DNA of 64,000 bases, taken from the NCBI RefSeq assembly GCF_030296835.1, contig NZ_AP027922.1:3472001-3536000 (forward strand), given 5' to 3'. The notes under the pieces are model-generated. The model made no database searches. It was not told the DNA's origin and saw only the letters and a program-made list of their open reading frames with translations. Positions 48,706 to 58,091 of this stretch are shown piece by piece. The position numbers and the translations under genes are program-made. The stretch comes from Pseudoalteromonas sp. MM1 (GTDB taxonomy: Bacteria > Pseudomonadota > Gammaproteobacteria > Enterobacterales > Alteromonadaceae). Each line of letters begins with the position of its first letter. Position 1 is the stretch's first letter.

Positions 48706-50550
48706 ATGAAAATTAAACCTCTTTTTTTAAGCCTCGCTGTGGCCGGTATGTGCTCGCAAGCAATGGCAAACGCGATTGATCAAAACTCATACGCCAACCT
48801 AGATGATGTGGTAACAACACACTTAAACCTTGATTTAGATGTCGATTTTGCCGACAAGCAGTTAGAAGGTTTTGTTGAGCACACACTAAAGTGGAACAAT
48901 GATACGAGTAAAAAGCTGGTACTAGATACCCGCGACTTAGACATTGATAAAGTCATGTACCAAACAGCAAATGGTGATTGGCACAAAGCTAAATTTACAC
49001 TTGCCGAGCGCGATGACGTTAAGGGCTCAAAACTAACAATTACGCTAAAAAGCCAAGCACCAAAAGTACGTATTTACTACAACAGCCGCCCAGAAGCATC
49101 TGGCCTACAATGGTTAACACCAGAGCAAACAGCCAGTAAAACGCATCCGTTTATGTACAGTCAATCGCAAGCTATCCACGCTCGTAGTTGGTTACCAGTA
49201 CAAGATACCCCTGCTATGCGAGTTACATATACTGCCCGTATTCACACTCCAAAAGATATACGTGCAGTAATGAGCGCCGATAACAAAGACGCACTATACA
49301 AAGATGGCGACTACCACTTTGATATGCCTCAAGCTATTTCGCCATACTTAATTGCGATTGGTGCAGGTAATTTAGAATTCAAAGCCATGTCAAAACAAAC
49401 CGGTATATTTGCCGAGCCTGAAATTTTAGACGCGTCGGTTGCAGAGTTTAACGACACCCAAGCCATGATCGACAAAACCAACGAAATGTATGGTGAATAT
49501 GCTTGGGGCCGTTACGATTTATTAATGCTACCGCCTAGCTTTCCGTTTGGTGGCATGGAGAACCCGCGCCTTTCGTTTATTACCCCTACCGTAGTGGCAG
49601 GCGATAAAAGCTTAGTAAACCTTATTGCGCATGAGCTTGCACACTCTTGGTCTGGTAACTTAGTTACCAATGCAACATGGGAAGATTTATGGTTAAACGA
49701 AGGGTTTACCTCTTACGTTGAAAACCGCATTATGGAAGAAGTGTTTGGCCGCGACCGCGCCGTAATGGAGCAAGCTTTAGATGCAGCAGGTTTACGTGCC
49801 CAGCTTAAAACGATTGACGCACCTGATACCCGCCTAAACTTAAAACTTAATGGCCGTGACCCAGATGATGCGTTTAGCTCAGTGCCATACACTAAAGGTC
49901 AGTTATTTTTAATCTACTTAGAGGAAAAATACGGCCGTGATAAGTTTGACCCGTTTGTAAAAACTTACTTTAACGAGTTTGCATTTAAATCACTGACTAC
50001 CGCGCAATTTGTTACTTACTTAAAAGCTAACTTAATTGAAAAATACCCTGGCGTTGTAAGCATGGATAAAGTGAATGAGTGGATTTTTGAGCCAGGTTTA
50101 CCAAGCGATGCGCCCAACCCAACATCTGATGCGTTTGATAAAGTAGATACCGCAAGTGCAGCATGGTTAAAAGGTGAAGCAAGCGCAGCACAATTACCTA
50201 CGGCAAAGTGGACAGTGCACGAATGGTTACACTTTTTAAATAACCTACCACGTGATTTAAGCTTAGATAAAATGGCAGAGCTTGATAAGCAATTTAACTT
50301 AACGCAATCAACCAATGCAGAGCGCGCGTTTGCATGGTTCATGTTAGCGGTAGGTAATGGTTATCAACCTATTTACCCAGCGCTTGATAAGCACTTATCG
50401 GGTATTGGTCGCCGCAAATTAATTGTGCCACTTTATAAGGCACTTATTACTAACGGTAAAAAAGACTGGGCACAAAGCGTTTACCTAAAAGCACGCCCAG
50501 GTTACCACCCACTTGCACAAGGCACCATTGACGCTTTATTTGATAAATAA
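48706..50550 (+). CDS. M1 family aminopeptidase, leukotriene A4 hydrolase-like, exported
   Basis: A 614-residue zinc aminopeptidase with a signal peptide (residues 1-21, ending SQAMA). Motifs are the substrate loop GGMENPRL, the zinc site HELAHSWSGNLVTN with the third ligand in WLNEGFTSYVE, and a C-terminal helical repeat domain (PVYPALDK-like) as in LTA4 hydrolase-type bacterial enzymes. It should trim peptides in the periplasm. No operon partner. Confidence 0.94.
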   Translation: MKIKPLFLSLAVAGMCSQAMANAIDQNSYANLDDVVTTHLNLDLDVDFADKQLEGFVEHTLKWNNDTSKKLVLDTRDLDIDKVMYQTANGDWHKAKFTLAERDDVKGSKLTITLKSQAPKVRIYYNSRPEASGLQWLTPEQTASKTHPFMYSQSQAIHARSWLPVQDTPAMRVTYTARIHTPKDIRAVMSADNKDALYKDGDYHFDMPQAISPYLIAIGAGNLEFKAMSKQTGIFAEPEILDASVAEFNDTQAMIDKTNEMYGEYAWGRYDLLMLPPSFPFGGMENPRLSFITPTVVAGDKSLVNLIAHELAHSWSGNLVTNATWEDLWLNEGFTSYVENRIMEEVFGRDRAVMEQALDAAGLRAQLKTIDAPDTRLNLKLNGRDPDDAFSSVPYTKGQLFLIYLEEKYGRDKFDPFVKTYFNEFAFKSLTTAQFVTYLKANLIEKYPGVVSMDKVNEWIFEPGLPSDAPNPTSDAFDKVDTASAAWLKGEASAAQLPTAKWTVHEWLHFLNNLPRDLSLDKMAELDKQFNLTQSTNAERAFAWFMLAVGNGYQPIYPALDKHLSGIGRRKLIVPLYKALITNGKKDWAQSVYLKARPGYHPLAQGTIDALFDK

Positions 50551-50564
50551 GCAACCTGTGCCAA

Positions 50565-50590
50565 CCCTAAAGGTGTTCACACCTTTAGGG
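50565..50590. terminator. Inverted repeat after the M1 peptidase gene
   Basis: CCCTAAAGGTG-TTCA-CACCTTTAGGG hairpin just after the stop. It has no T-run, so it may stabilise the 3' end rather than terminate. Confidence 0.6.
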
Positions 50591-50608
50591 TAAAACAGTA
50601 AAACCAAT

Positions 50609-50636
50609 AAAAAAGGCCGATTTATCGGCCTTTTTT
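50609..50636. terminator. Bidirectional terminator before the DUF2057 gene
   Basis: AAAAAGGCCGA-TTTA-TCGGCCTTTTT between convergent genes. Confidence 0.9.
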
Positions 50637-50695
50637 AATACTGTAACTAAGCTCAGCGCAGTTAGTGCTTAAAATTAGTAGCTGAGATAAGTTTA

Positions 50696-51307
50696 TTATT
50701 CAGCGCCTTGGTTCGTTACCTTTTCTAAAAAGGCTTTTCGTTCAGCGGGTGTTGCTTGCTGCCACCAAAATTCTAGCATTTGCGGGGCACTTGGCATGCC
50801 CTTGCCATTAATAGGCGCAATAGGCTTAATAGGTTGGCTTGGGCGCGTTGGGCCCGCTGGCACCGTATTTTGTAAAGCAGGCTTTTGACTTGCCAACTGA
50901 GTATTAGAAATAATACTAAGCGGCTGCGCAACAGCGGCGCCCTTTGCTTTTAAACTTACCTGCGGTGCCTCAGCAAATATTTTCGCTGATACCGCGTTAT
51001 CGGCACGGTTAAACACCATGTCGTAATCTTTTTTATCATCAATAGTAATATCTACCCAAAATGGTTCAGACTCTATTACCTCATGATCGTCAAAGCCCAA
51101 CTCGTATAAATCGGTGTATTTTAATTTTAATCGATAAGACCCTGAGGCTAGTTCAATATCGTCAACACGGCTAAATAGAGAGCTTTCTATCACTCTCTCG
51201 CCAACTTGTAAGGGCACTAACTCTTCAGGAAAGTGAATATTTCCGGCACTTACCGACATACTCATTAATAATGTAGCAGCCGCGGTAATTAACATTGATT
51301 TACGCAT
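50696..51307 (-). CDS. DUF2057 (YccT/CsgI-like) exported protein
   Basis: A 203-residue protein. The start at 51307 follows AAAGGAG. The signal peptide is MRKSMLITAAATLLMSMSVS with cleavage near SAG. The domain starts with IHFPEELVPLQVGERVIESS and contains ELASGSYRLKLKYTDLYE, typical of DUF2057. E. coli YccT (CsgI) of this family inhibits curli assembly. Here a CsgD-like regulator gene lies 680 bases away on the other strand. The proline-rich C-terminal part (GPTRPSQPIKPIAP) is lineage-specific. Confidence 0.82.
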   Translation of the reverse strand: MRKSMLITAAATLLMSMSVSAGNIHFPEELVPLQVGERVIESSLFSRVDDIELASGSYRLKLKYTDLYELGFDDHEVIESEPFWVDITIDDKKDYDMVFNRADNAVSAKIFAEAPQVSLKAKGAAVAQPLSIISNTQLASQKPALQNTVPAGPTRPSQPIKPIAPINGKGMPSAPQMLEFWWQQATPAERKAFLEKVTNQGAE

Positions 51308-51395
51308 AAAAACTCCTTTATTTGTTTTGAGTTTGACACTGCAAACAAAATTTGTCATTAGTGACTTTAAATTCAACCCTTACATTGAAACGATT

Positions 51396-51767
51396 ATGAG
51401 CACAGATACATTATTTACAAAAATTATTAACCGCGAAATTCCCGCCGACATTATTTACGAAGACGATACTACCCTTGCATTTAAAGATATAAACCCGCAA
51501 GCCCCTTTTCATGTGTTAATTATTCCAAAAAAAGCAATTGCTACTATCAATGATATTAACAGTGAAAACTCATATTTAGTTGGAAAGTTATACGAGGTTG
51601 CAGCTAAATTAGCCAAGCAATTTAACTTTAGTGACGATGGCTACAGAGTAGTAATGAACTGCAATAAACATGGCGGGCAAACCGTGTATCACATACATTT
51701 ACATATGCTTGCAGGTAAAGAAATGGGCTGGCCTCCGTATCAAGATGCTAAAAAAATAAAAATTTAA
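51396..51767 (+). CDS. HIT family nucleotide-binding protein (HinT-like)
   Basis: A 123-residue purine nucleotide phosphoramidase of the histidine triad type. It starts MSTDTLFTKIINREIPADI, contains DINPQAPFHVLIIPKK and the histidine triad YHIHLHMLAG. Start by family length. A longer in-frame reading to 51327 overlaps the DUF2057 signal region. Confidence 0.95.
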   Translation: MSTDTLFTKIINREIPADIIYEDDTTLAFKDINPQAPFHVLIIPKKAIATINDINSENSYLVGKLYEVAAKLAKQFNFSDDGYRVVMNCNKHGGQTVYHIHLHMLAGKEMGWPPYQDAKKIKI

Positions 51768-51985
51768 TAATAAAAATTCACTGGAAATATTGGTATTTCG
51801 CTAGTTACAAATGTTATGGTTTATCATGTATATAAAGTAAAAATAATTACTTATTTGCAACATTTTATGTTTAAATAATCGTAAAATCGTACTTGTTCAC
51901 AAGGCGAAACCCGACTTTCTAATACAAAAGGTGTGGAAGTCGTGATAAACTTAACTAGTCAGCTTTATAAAAAGAGTATAAAAAC

Positions 51986-52642
51986 ATGAGCAGTTCAGCC
52001 TTTTTGTTATTAGATCAAGAGCCAATTAACACCATTGGCATTAACGTTTTAGAACCTTTGTTAAAAACGCAAGGCCTTGACGTAACCACGGGTACAAATA
52101 TTTTAGATGTACCAGAAGGGACTCGATTACTGTTTATTGAAACATCAAGTAACGATGCATGGGGTAAACTAAAAGAGCAGCTAGTTAACCTGCGCACCAA
52201 GTGCGATATCGTATTATTTAACCTAGACGAAAACCCCGAGCTTGCTAACCGCGCGCTTTTGAGCGGTATTCGTGGTGTGTTTTATACGACAGATAACGCT
52301 GATGTATTAATGAAAGGTATTCGCTTACTTTTAGAAGATCAGCTTTGGTACAGACGTGACATTATGTGTAATGCGCTAAATCGTATGCTGCAGTTTAATA
52401 AAGACGCACTCCACAAGCTGACCGAAGGCGACATAGAGCCAATTAAACTTACTAAACGAGAAAAAGCAATAATCTCGTTAATGAGTAAGGGCTCTAAAAA
52501 CAAAGAAATTGCTGAAGATTTAAGCATTAGCCCGCATACAGTTAAAACGCATTTATACAGCGCATTTAGAAAAACTAAATGTCGTAACCGTATTGAACTA
52601 CTATCTTGGGCTCAACAAAACATTCCAGACGAAATTCGTTAA
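51986..52642 (+). CDS. CsgD/VpsT-like LuxR-type transcriptional regulator
   Basis: A 218-residue protein with a receiver-like N-terminal domain and a C-terminal LuxR helix-turn-helix (residues about 153-215: LTKREKAIISLMSKGSKNKE then IAEDLSISPHTVKTHLYSAF). The receiver lacks a phospho-acceptor Asp at the usual place (LLFIETSSND). Residues 121-124 are WYRR, close to the W[FLM][TS]R c-di-GMP motif of VpsT. The whole looks like regulators of curli or exopolysaccharide genes. The 5' leader (51768-51985) contains a CGACTT...AAGTCG hairpin. Confidence 0.82.
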   Translation: MSSSAFLLLDQEPINTIGINVLEPLLKTQGLDVTTGTNILDVPEGTRLLFIETSSNDAWGKLKEQLVNLRTKCDIVLFNLDENPELANRALLSGIRGVFYTTDNADVLMKGIRLLLEDQLWYRRDIMCNALNRMLQFNKDALHKLTEGDIEPIKLTKREKAIISLMSKGSKNKEIAEDLSISPHTVKTHLYSAFRKTKCRNRIELLSWAQQNIPDEIR

Positions 52643-52657
52643 TCAATTTCGTAATTT

Positions 52658-52686
52658 AAAAACAGGCACTTATGGTGCCTGTTTTT
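52658..52686 (+). terminator. Terminator after the CsgD-like gene
   Basis: AAAAACAGGCACC-like stem (AACAGGCAC-TTATG-GTGCCTGTT) followed by a T-run on the plus strand. The hybrid kinase gene downstream would therefore need its own promoter. Confidence 0.85.
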
Positions 52687-52758
52687 GTTTATGCCGCATG
52701 CTTGTTAAATTAATCGCTTTTTATTACTCTATTTAAAGTACCCATTGCTGGAACCCCT

Positions 52759-54915
52759 ATGCTCGACTCTTTTACCCTTTTTTTTGCCAGCATTGCCGTT
52801 ATTATAGTAATGACCCTTCTTAACTTTTTAACTTGGCGTACCAACAAAAACACCCCAGGTACTCTGCTTTATATTTTTTACCCAGTTTTATTACTAGGCG
52901 CAGTCATTGGCTTTACGCTGATTGGCAAAACGCACAACCTTATTGTGATTAGTGTTGCCAGCAGTATGATGTTTGGCGCATCAATTGTGCACAGCTTAGC
53001 CATATGCCAATTTTTAGATTATCGGGGTATTGGGTTTAAGCTACTGTGCTCCTTTACCGCGTTTAGCGCCGTAATGCTTGGGTATTATTCGTTTTTTGAC
53101 CCTTCTTTACGGGAGCGAATTTACGTCTCGGATGCACAGCACATTGCTGAAGCCGCGTTCTTGCTGTTTTTATTTATTAAATATGCCCGAAAGCCTTACC
53201 CAAATGGCACCATTGTTTATATTTTAATATTAACTTTAGTTGCCCTGAGCTTTATTAGCCGCTCACTATTTATGGTTAATATTGAACAGCCCCTACTATT
53301 GCAAAGCCCATGGTTTAGCAGCTTACTATTTTTAAATGGCGTGATTGCCCCTATGTTCTATGCCGCAGGTATGGCGCTAATGTGTAATGAACGCAGAGAA
53401 AAAAACCTTAACAAGCTGGCCGACAAAGCCCAAAAAGATTTAGAAATTAGAGGCCTATTTTTATCAACTATTAGCCATGAAATACGCACGCCCCTTAATG
53501 GCATATTAGGCAGCGCCCAATTGGTTATGAACCAAAGCACCGACACCCGCAATAAAGCCTATTGTGAAGCCATTATTAATTCGGCCGAGTCATTAAATTT
53601 ACTGGTTGATAAAGTGCTCGACTACGCAAGTCTCGATCAAAGTGATGAAGCGCTTTACGAAGAAGATATTGAATTTAAAACTTGGTTAAACAATCTGTGT
53701 TTATTACTCAGCCCATTAGCGGAGCAAAAACAACTTAAGTTTGAATTGGTATGCAATATCCCTGAACAAGCCTGTTACTACTGCGATCAACAAAAATTAA
53801 GGCAAATTATTATTAACCTTGTTGGTAACGCCATTAAATTTACCGACCACGGTATAGTAAAAATTCAGGTTGATTTGATAAGCGACAAACACCTTGAACA
53901 CACCATAAAAATTAGCGTTAAAGACTCAGGTCCTGGTATAGAAAAAGACGAAATTGCCTACCTAACCGAGCCTTATGTACAAAGTAGCGCCGGTAAAGAA
54001 AAAGGCGGCACCGGTCTTGGACTTGCAATAACCAGCCGCTTATTAGAAAAGCTAGGCAGCCGATTAGAAATAACCAGTCAATTAGGCACTGGTAGCGTAT
54101 TTAGCTTTACCACCACCTTTACTTTAGGGGAGCTTAGCCTAGTTGAGCAGCGTCATCAAAATAAAGACTACTTAACCGGCCTAGAAGTGCTGCTAGTTGA
54201 AGATTTAGATTTAAATCAAAAAATTGCTATTGAGTTTATGGCCGAAGATGAGCATAAAATAAAGCTCGCCAAAGATGGTAAAAGCGCTATCGAACTGATG
54301 CAAGCGCATCACTTTGACGTTATTTTACTCGATATGAACCTACCAGACTTTACCGGCCAAGAGGTATTAAAACGTTTGCAGCGGCTGGATCATAAAAATC
54401 AGCGCACGCCCGTACTCGCCTTTACAGCAAGCCTAAGTCCTGATGAAGTCAAAGAATACTTAGCTCTAGGAATAAAAGACATAGTCGGCAAACCAATTAA
54501 GCAGCAAAAGCTTCGCCAAGCACTAAGTGATTCACAATCCAATCAAACTGCAAATATAGCTGTAGAGTTAATAGACACCTTATACGACGAAACCGCAGCA
54601 GAAACGCTAACTAGCTCATTTAGTGAGGATGAAGTGTCGTCGATTTACAATGAATTTGTACTCTCGGCACGTACAAAGCTAACCCGCTGCCAAGAACTTA
54701 TTGATCAACAACCAGAGCAGTGCATCAAATTATTGCATCGCCAAGCAAGCACCGCACTGCAATTAGGCTTTAACCGTTACGGTATTGAGCTTAAAAAAAT
54801 AGAGCGCCGCCTACTTGATAACAAACCCCACAACAACCTGCTAGATGAGGCGTTAGAGCTTTGGCAACGTAGCTTAGAGCAATACTTAAAGTTTGTGCGT
54901 GAGCAGTTAGAGTGA
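52759..54915 (+). CDS. Hybrid sensor histidine kinase with receiver and HPt-like domains
   Basis: A 718-residue protein. The N-terminus has seven or so membrane helices (residues 1-210). A HisKA domain follows with the phospho-His at 240 in STISHEIRTPLNG, then a HATPase domain with NAIKFTDHG, DSGPGIEKDEI and GGTGLGLAI. A receiver has the phospho-Asp at 525 (ILLDMNLPD). The C-terminal part (about 610-718) looks like an HPt domain with His660 in LLHRQASTALQLG, although the usual HxLKGS is changed. The input signal is unknown. It follows the CsgD-like gene. Confidence 0.9.
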   Translation: MLDSFTLFFASIAVIIVMTLLNFLTWRTNKNTPGTLLYIFYPVLLLGAVIGFTLIGKTHNLIVISVASSMMFGASIVHSLAICQFLDYRGIGFKLLCSFTAFSAVMLGYYSFFDPSLRERIYVSDAQHIAEAAFLLFLFIKYARKPYPNGTIVYILILTLVALSFISRSLFMVNIEQPLLLQSPWFSSLLFLNGVIAPMFYAAGMALMCNERREKNLNKLADKAQKDLEIRGLFLSTISHEIRTPLNGILGSAQLVMNQSTDTRNKAYCEAIINSAESLNLLVDKVLDYASLDQSDEALYEEDIEFKTWLNNLCLLLSPLAEQKQLKFELVCNIPEQACYYCDQQKLRQIIINLVGNAIKFTDHGIVKIQVDLISDKHLEHTIKISVKDSGPGIEKDEIAYLTEPYVQSSAGKEKGGTGLGLAITSRLLEKLGSRLEITSQLGTGSVFSFTTTFTLGELSLVEQRHQNKDYLTGLEVLLVEDLDLNQKIAIEFMAEDEHKIKLAKDGKSAIELMQAHHFDVILLDMNLPDFTGQEVLKRLQRLDHKNQRTPVLAFTASLSPDEVKEYLALGIKDIVGKPIKQQKLRQALSDSQSNQTANIAVELIDTLYDETAAETLTSSFSEDEVSSIYNEFVLSARTKLTRCQELIDQQPEQCIKLLHRQASTALQLGFNRYGIELKKIERRLLDNKPHNNLLDEALELWQRSLEQYLKFVREQLE

Positions 54916-54940
54916 ACTCTAGTCAAAAAAAAACCAGCTA

Positions 54941-55735
54941 CTACCTTTGTTTTTCTTTGATTACTGAGAGTAACGGGGCTGATACGCGGAAATCTAGCCT
55001 TGAAAGCAAGCCATACATCAAATCATTCGTTCCTTCATGATCGAAATAATATTGCTCGAATAAATATAAGTTCGTAAAGCTATTTATTAACTCCTCAGCC
55101 GCGCTCATATTATTAAATATATTTTTTGTATACATATACTCTCTTAATACTTTAGGCTGTGACTTTGTTGAATCATCAAAACGAGCATCAAAGAATGAAT
55201 AGCTATCATGCTTTTTATCTAAGTTTAAGTTATCGAAAAGTAGGTCTATAGTAAGACTACTAAGTGCTCTTGATAAATGATTATAATGCATATCCTGCCA
55301 ACGCATCCGTACCATTGCCTTATGTAAATCATCGGTTAGTTCATCATATAATGTTTTGAAGTCACAACCGAAGTTGGACATTATACTTATAAATTCATTC
55401 ACCTCTCGATCGGTAAATTTTGCATTTGAAGCCAACTTATCCGACTCATGAGACATTCTATCTATCAGTAGTTTTGCCTCATTAGCAATAATGATTTGCC
55501 TCTCCTTTTCACCATTTTTTCGATATTGATAAACAGCAAAGAAGAATGCAAAAGCAGTCGCAATTTGAGCTATTGTATTAAACACATCAGTTATTTTAAT
55601 TTTTTCGACTGTTAAACTTTGAATTGCTAATAATCCACAAGTTGTATAGGTAAGTGATAACAGCACTATGCATAAAACTATAACAGCCTGTAAAAAGTAA
55701 GATATTTTCTTCTTATACTTTTTTTCATATAGCAT
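54941..55735 (-). CDS. Orphan two-helix membrane protein of unknown function
   Basis: A 264-residue protein (start at 55735, with GGAGAG about 10 bases upstream. A longer in-frame reading to 55789 is possible). Two membrane helices lie near residues 14-38 and 50-68, the second containing IAQIATAFAFFFAVYQYRKN. A charged helical cytoplasmic domain of about 190 residues follows. The layout recalls uncharacterised proteins such as putative abortive-infection membrane proteins, but there is no diagnostic motif. The region is more AT-rich and has different codon use from the flanking genes, so recent acquisition is plausible. Confidence 0.6.
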   Translation of the reverse strand: MLYEKKYKKKISYFLQAVIVLCIVLLSLTYTTCGLLAIQSLTVEKIKITDVFNTIAQIATAFAFFFAVYQYRKNGEKERQIIIANEAKLLIDRMSHESDKLASNAKFTDREVNEFISIMSNFGCDFKTLYDELTDDLHKAMVRMRWQDMHYNHLSRALSSLTIDLLFDNLNLDKKHDSYSFFDARFDDSTKSQPKVLREYMYTKNIFNNMSAAEELINSFTNLYLFEQYYFDHEGTNDLMYGLLSRLDFRVSAPLLSVIKEKQR

Positions 55736-55827
55736 TTTTATTACTCTCCGTTTTTTAAACATAGAAATATCGGGCATAACCAATGCCATTAGAGAAAAAT
55801 CACTTAGTTTTAATTGGTAATTTAAGA

Positions 55828-57249
55828 CTACTTCCCTCTTCCATATTTATCATCAAATCGCTCTATATCGCTTTCATCAAGTACAGTACCGGTTTGCACT
55901 TCAATGACAATTAACGGCTCTTTTTGATTGTTCGCTAAGCTGTGTATTTGTTTTGCTGCAATGTAGCAAGATTGGTCGTGGCTAAGTGTTAATGCTTGCT
56001 TATCAATACGTACATCGGCAATCCCCGATACCACCACCCAATGCTCTGCACGATGCTGATGGCGCTGCGTCGAAAGTTTAGCCCCGCTGTTTACAGTTAT
56101 TTTTTTAACTTTAAACCCTGCCCCTGTTACTAAAGTGCGGTAGTTACCCCATGGACGATACACAACCTGGTGGTGATTGAGTTTATCGCTTTGACTCTGT
56201 GCTAATTGTTTAAGTAAAAAAGGTAAACCGTCGAGCTTGTTTTTATTGGCTACAAGGGTAGCGTCGTGGGTGTGAATAATAGCTAAGTCGCTGACCCCAA
56301 TGGTAGCAACGCTGTGATCGTCTTCGCTTATAACAAAATTATTAGAGCTATTTTGCGCGATATGGCTTTGGTTTTCGTTATTACCGTGCGTATCTTTTTT
56401 AATAAGGCTTGCCAAAGCACTAAAGCTGCCTACATCACTCCAATTAAGCGCAACAGGCAGCACTGCTACATTATTGCTGCGCTCTAAAATAGCGTAATCA
56501 ATAGAGTCGCTTGGGCAGCTTTTAAGTGGCTCAATGTTTGGCCTTGTAAAGCCTAAGTCGTGTGAAAACTGAGATGCCGCTTTTACACTGTGCGCTATTT
56601 TTGGCGCAAAACGTTCAAGCTCATTTAAGTAAACACGTGGCGTAAATAAAAACATGCCGCTATTCCAACTATAACCGCCTTCAGCTAGGTATTTTTGTGC
56701 CGTAACTAGGTTTGGTTTTTCTTTAAATTCAGCGACTTCAAAACAGTCTGAACCTGAGATTTTACTGCCTTGCTTTATATAACCAAACCCAGTGTGGGGC
56801 TGTATTGGTGTAATTGAAAATGTAACTAGCATACCTTGCTCAGCTAACTTAACCGCATCATTTAATTTAAGTGTGAGCTCAGTAAAGTTTTCAATATGAT
56901 GATCAGCTGGCATCACTAACATTGGCCCTTCAATACCTTGCTGTAGTGCATAATGCGCAGCTAACGCAATGGCAGGCGCCGTATTTTTACCCTGTGGCTC
57001 TAGTAAAAGCGCTTGCGGGTTAGCCGTTATGCTTTGTTCGGCGGCAATAAAACGGTGTTGTTCGTTGCAAACAAGTATTGGCTTCGCAAATTGAACACCT
57101 GATATACGCGCTAAAGTGTTTTGTAATAGTGAGTGTTTGTTATCAAGCAAGGGTAAAAATTGCTTAGGCATAGCTTGGCGAGAAAGCGGCCATAACCGTG
57201 TACCAATGCCACCGGCTAAAATTACCGGTGTAATAAGAGTTGTATTCAT
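55828..57249 (-). CDS. manC: Mannose-1-phosphate guanylyltransferase / mannose-6-phosphate isomerase
   Basis: Bifunctional enzyme making GDP-mannose for surface polysaccharides. The 473 residues have a nucleotidyltransferase domain with PVILAGGIGTRLWPLSRQ, PKQFLPLL, VMPADHHI and GYIKQG, and a C-terminal cupin isomerase domain with VYRPWGNYRTLVTG, STQRHQHRAEHWVVVSG and QTGTVLDESDIERFDD. The AlgA/CpsB/ManC type. No polysaccharide genes flank it. Confidence 0.95.
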   Translation of the reverse strand: MNTTLITPVILAGGIGTRLWPLSRQAMPKQFLPLLDNKHSLLQNTLARISGVQFAKPILVCNEQHRFIAAEQSITANPQALLLEPQGKNTAPAIALAAHYALQQGIEGPMLVMPADHHIENFTELTLKLNDAVKLAEQGMLVTFSITPIQPHTGFGYIKQGSKISGSDCFEVAEFKEKPNLVTAQKYLAEGGYSWNSGMFLFTPRVYLNELERFAPKIAHSVKAASQFSHDLGFTRPNIEPLKSCPSDSIDYAILERSNNVAVLPVALNWSDVGSFSALASLIKKDTHGNNENQSHIAQNSSNNFVISEDDHSVATIGVSDLAIIHTHDATLVANKNKLDGLPFLLKQLAQSQSDKLNHHQVVYRPWGNYRTLVTGAGFKVKKITVNSGAKLSTQRHQHRAEHWVVVSGIADVRIDKQALTLSHDQSCYIAAKQIHSLANNQKEPLIVIEVQTGTVLDESDIERFDDKYGRGK

Positions 57250-57317
57250 AAAGCCGCCAATAAATATACTAGCGGCTATTTTAGCATTTTATTGGCTAGG
57301 TGCTAATGCTTAGCGAT

Positions 57318-58091
57318 TTATACCAAGGTAAAAGCGTCAGCATCTAAATAAGCGGGGAATGCGGCTTTAAAATCCTCTAACGGTGCTTTTTCAAGTGTTA
57401 CGGTAAGTAACTCTTGCGTATTGTCTTTTGCTTTGGCGATTGTATCGCCTTTAAAGTCGTATGCGGCCGTGCCACCACTGTGCGCAACACCATTGCCATC
57501 ATCGCCAACACGGTTAACAGCGACTACATAACATAGGTTTTCCATGGCGCGTGCCATTAATAGCGTATCCCAAATATGGCGACGAACCGCAGGCCAGTTG
57601 GCTACGTTTATCATTACATCGTAGTCGTTATTATTACGCTGAAAAACAGGAAAACGTAGGTCGTAACACACCTGTGGCAGTAGCTTAAAGCCATTGATTT
57701 CAAATGTTTTACGCGCTTGCCCTGCAACAACATAGTCGCCCTCACTCCCTAAGCGAAATAAATGACGTTTATCGTAATAATTTACCTCACCATTGGGTTT
57801 TACCCAATAAAAGCGATTTGCTTTTTTATCGCCTTGCGCAACTAATACTGACCCTGCAATAACTGCGTTATGCTTATGTGCTTGCGCTTTTAGCCAAGTA
57901 ACTACTTTGCCGTTTTCAGGCTCTGCACAATCAAGATTAATTGCAAAACCAGTAGCAAAGGTTTCAGGTAGTAAAATTAAATCAGGGTTAGCGGTTATCT
58001 CTGCTAATTTTTTATCAAACATGGCTAAATTGGCGTCTTTATCAAGCCAATGCAGCGCACTTTGAACAAGTGTAAGCGTTAAAGTTGACAT
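57318..58091 (-). CDS. Omega-amidase (YafV/Nit2-like nitrilase-family)
   Basis: Hydrolyses 2-oxoglutaramate (the keto acid of glutamine) to 2-oxoglutarate and ammonia. The 257 residues have the catalytic triad of the nitrilase family: Glu in LLPETFATGF, Lys in YYDKRHLF and Cys in PQVCYDLRFP. It overlaps the aminotransferase gene by 13 bases. An aminotransferase that uses glutamine produces its substrate, so the pair drives the last step of methionine salvage. Confidence 0.9.
   Translation of the reverse strand: MSTLTLTLVQSALHWLDKDANLAMFDKKLAEITANPDLILLPETFATGFAINLDCAEPENGKVVTWLKAQAHKHNAVIAGSVLVAQGDKKANRFYWVKPNGEVNYYDKRHLFRLGSEGDYVVAGQARKTFEINGFKLLPQVCYDLRFPVFQRNNNDYDVMINVANWPAVRRHIWDTLLMARAMENLCYVVAVNRVGDDGNGVAHSGGTAAYDFKGDTIAKAKDNTQELLTVTLEKAPLEDFKAAFPAYLDADAFTLV

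Noticed and set aside
51768..51985. c-di-GMP riboswitch before the CsgD-like gene
   Set aside because: The leader has a short CGACTT/AAGTCG hairpin only and lacks the conserved GEMM motifs.
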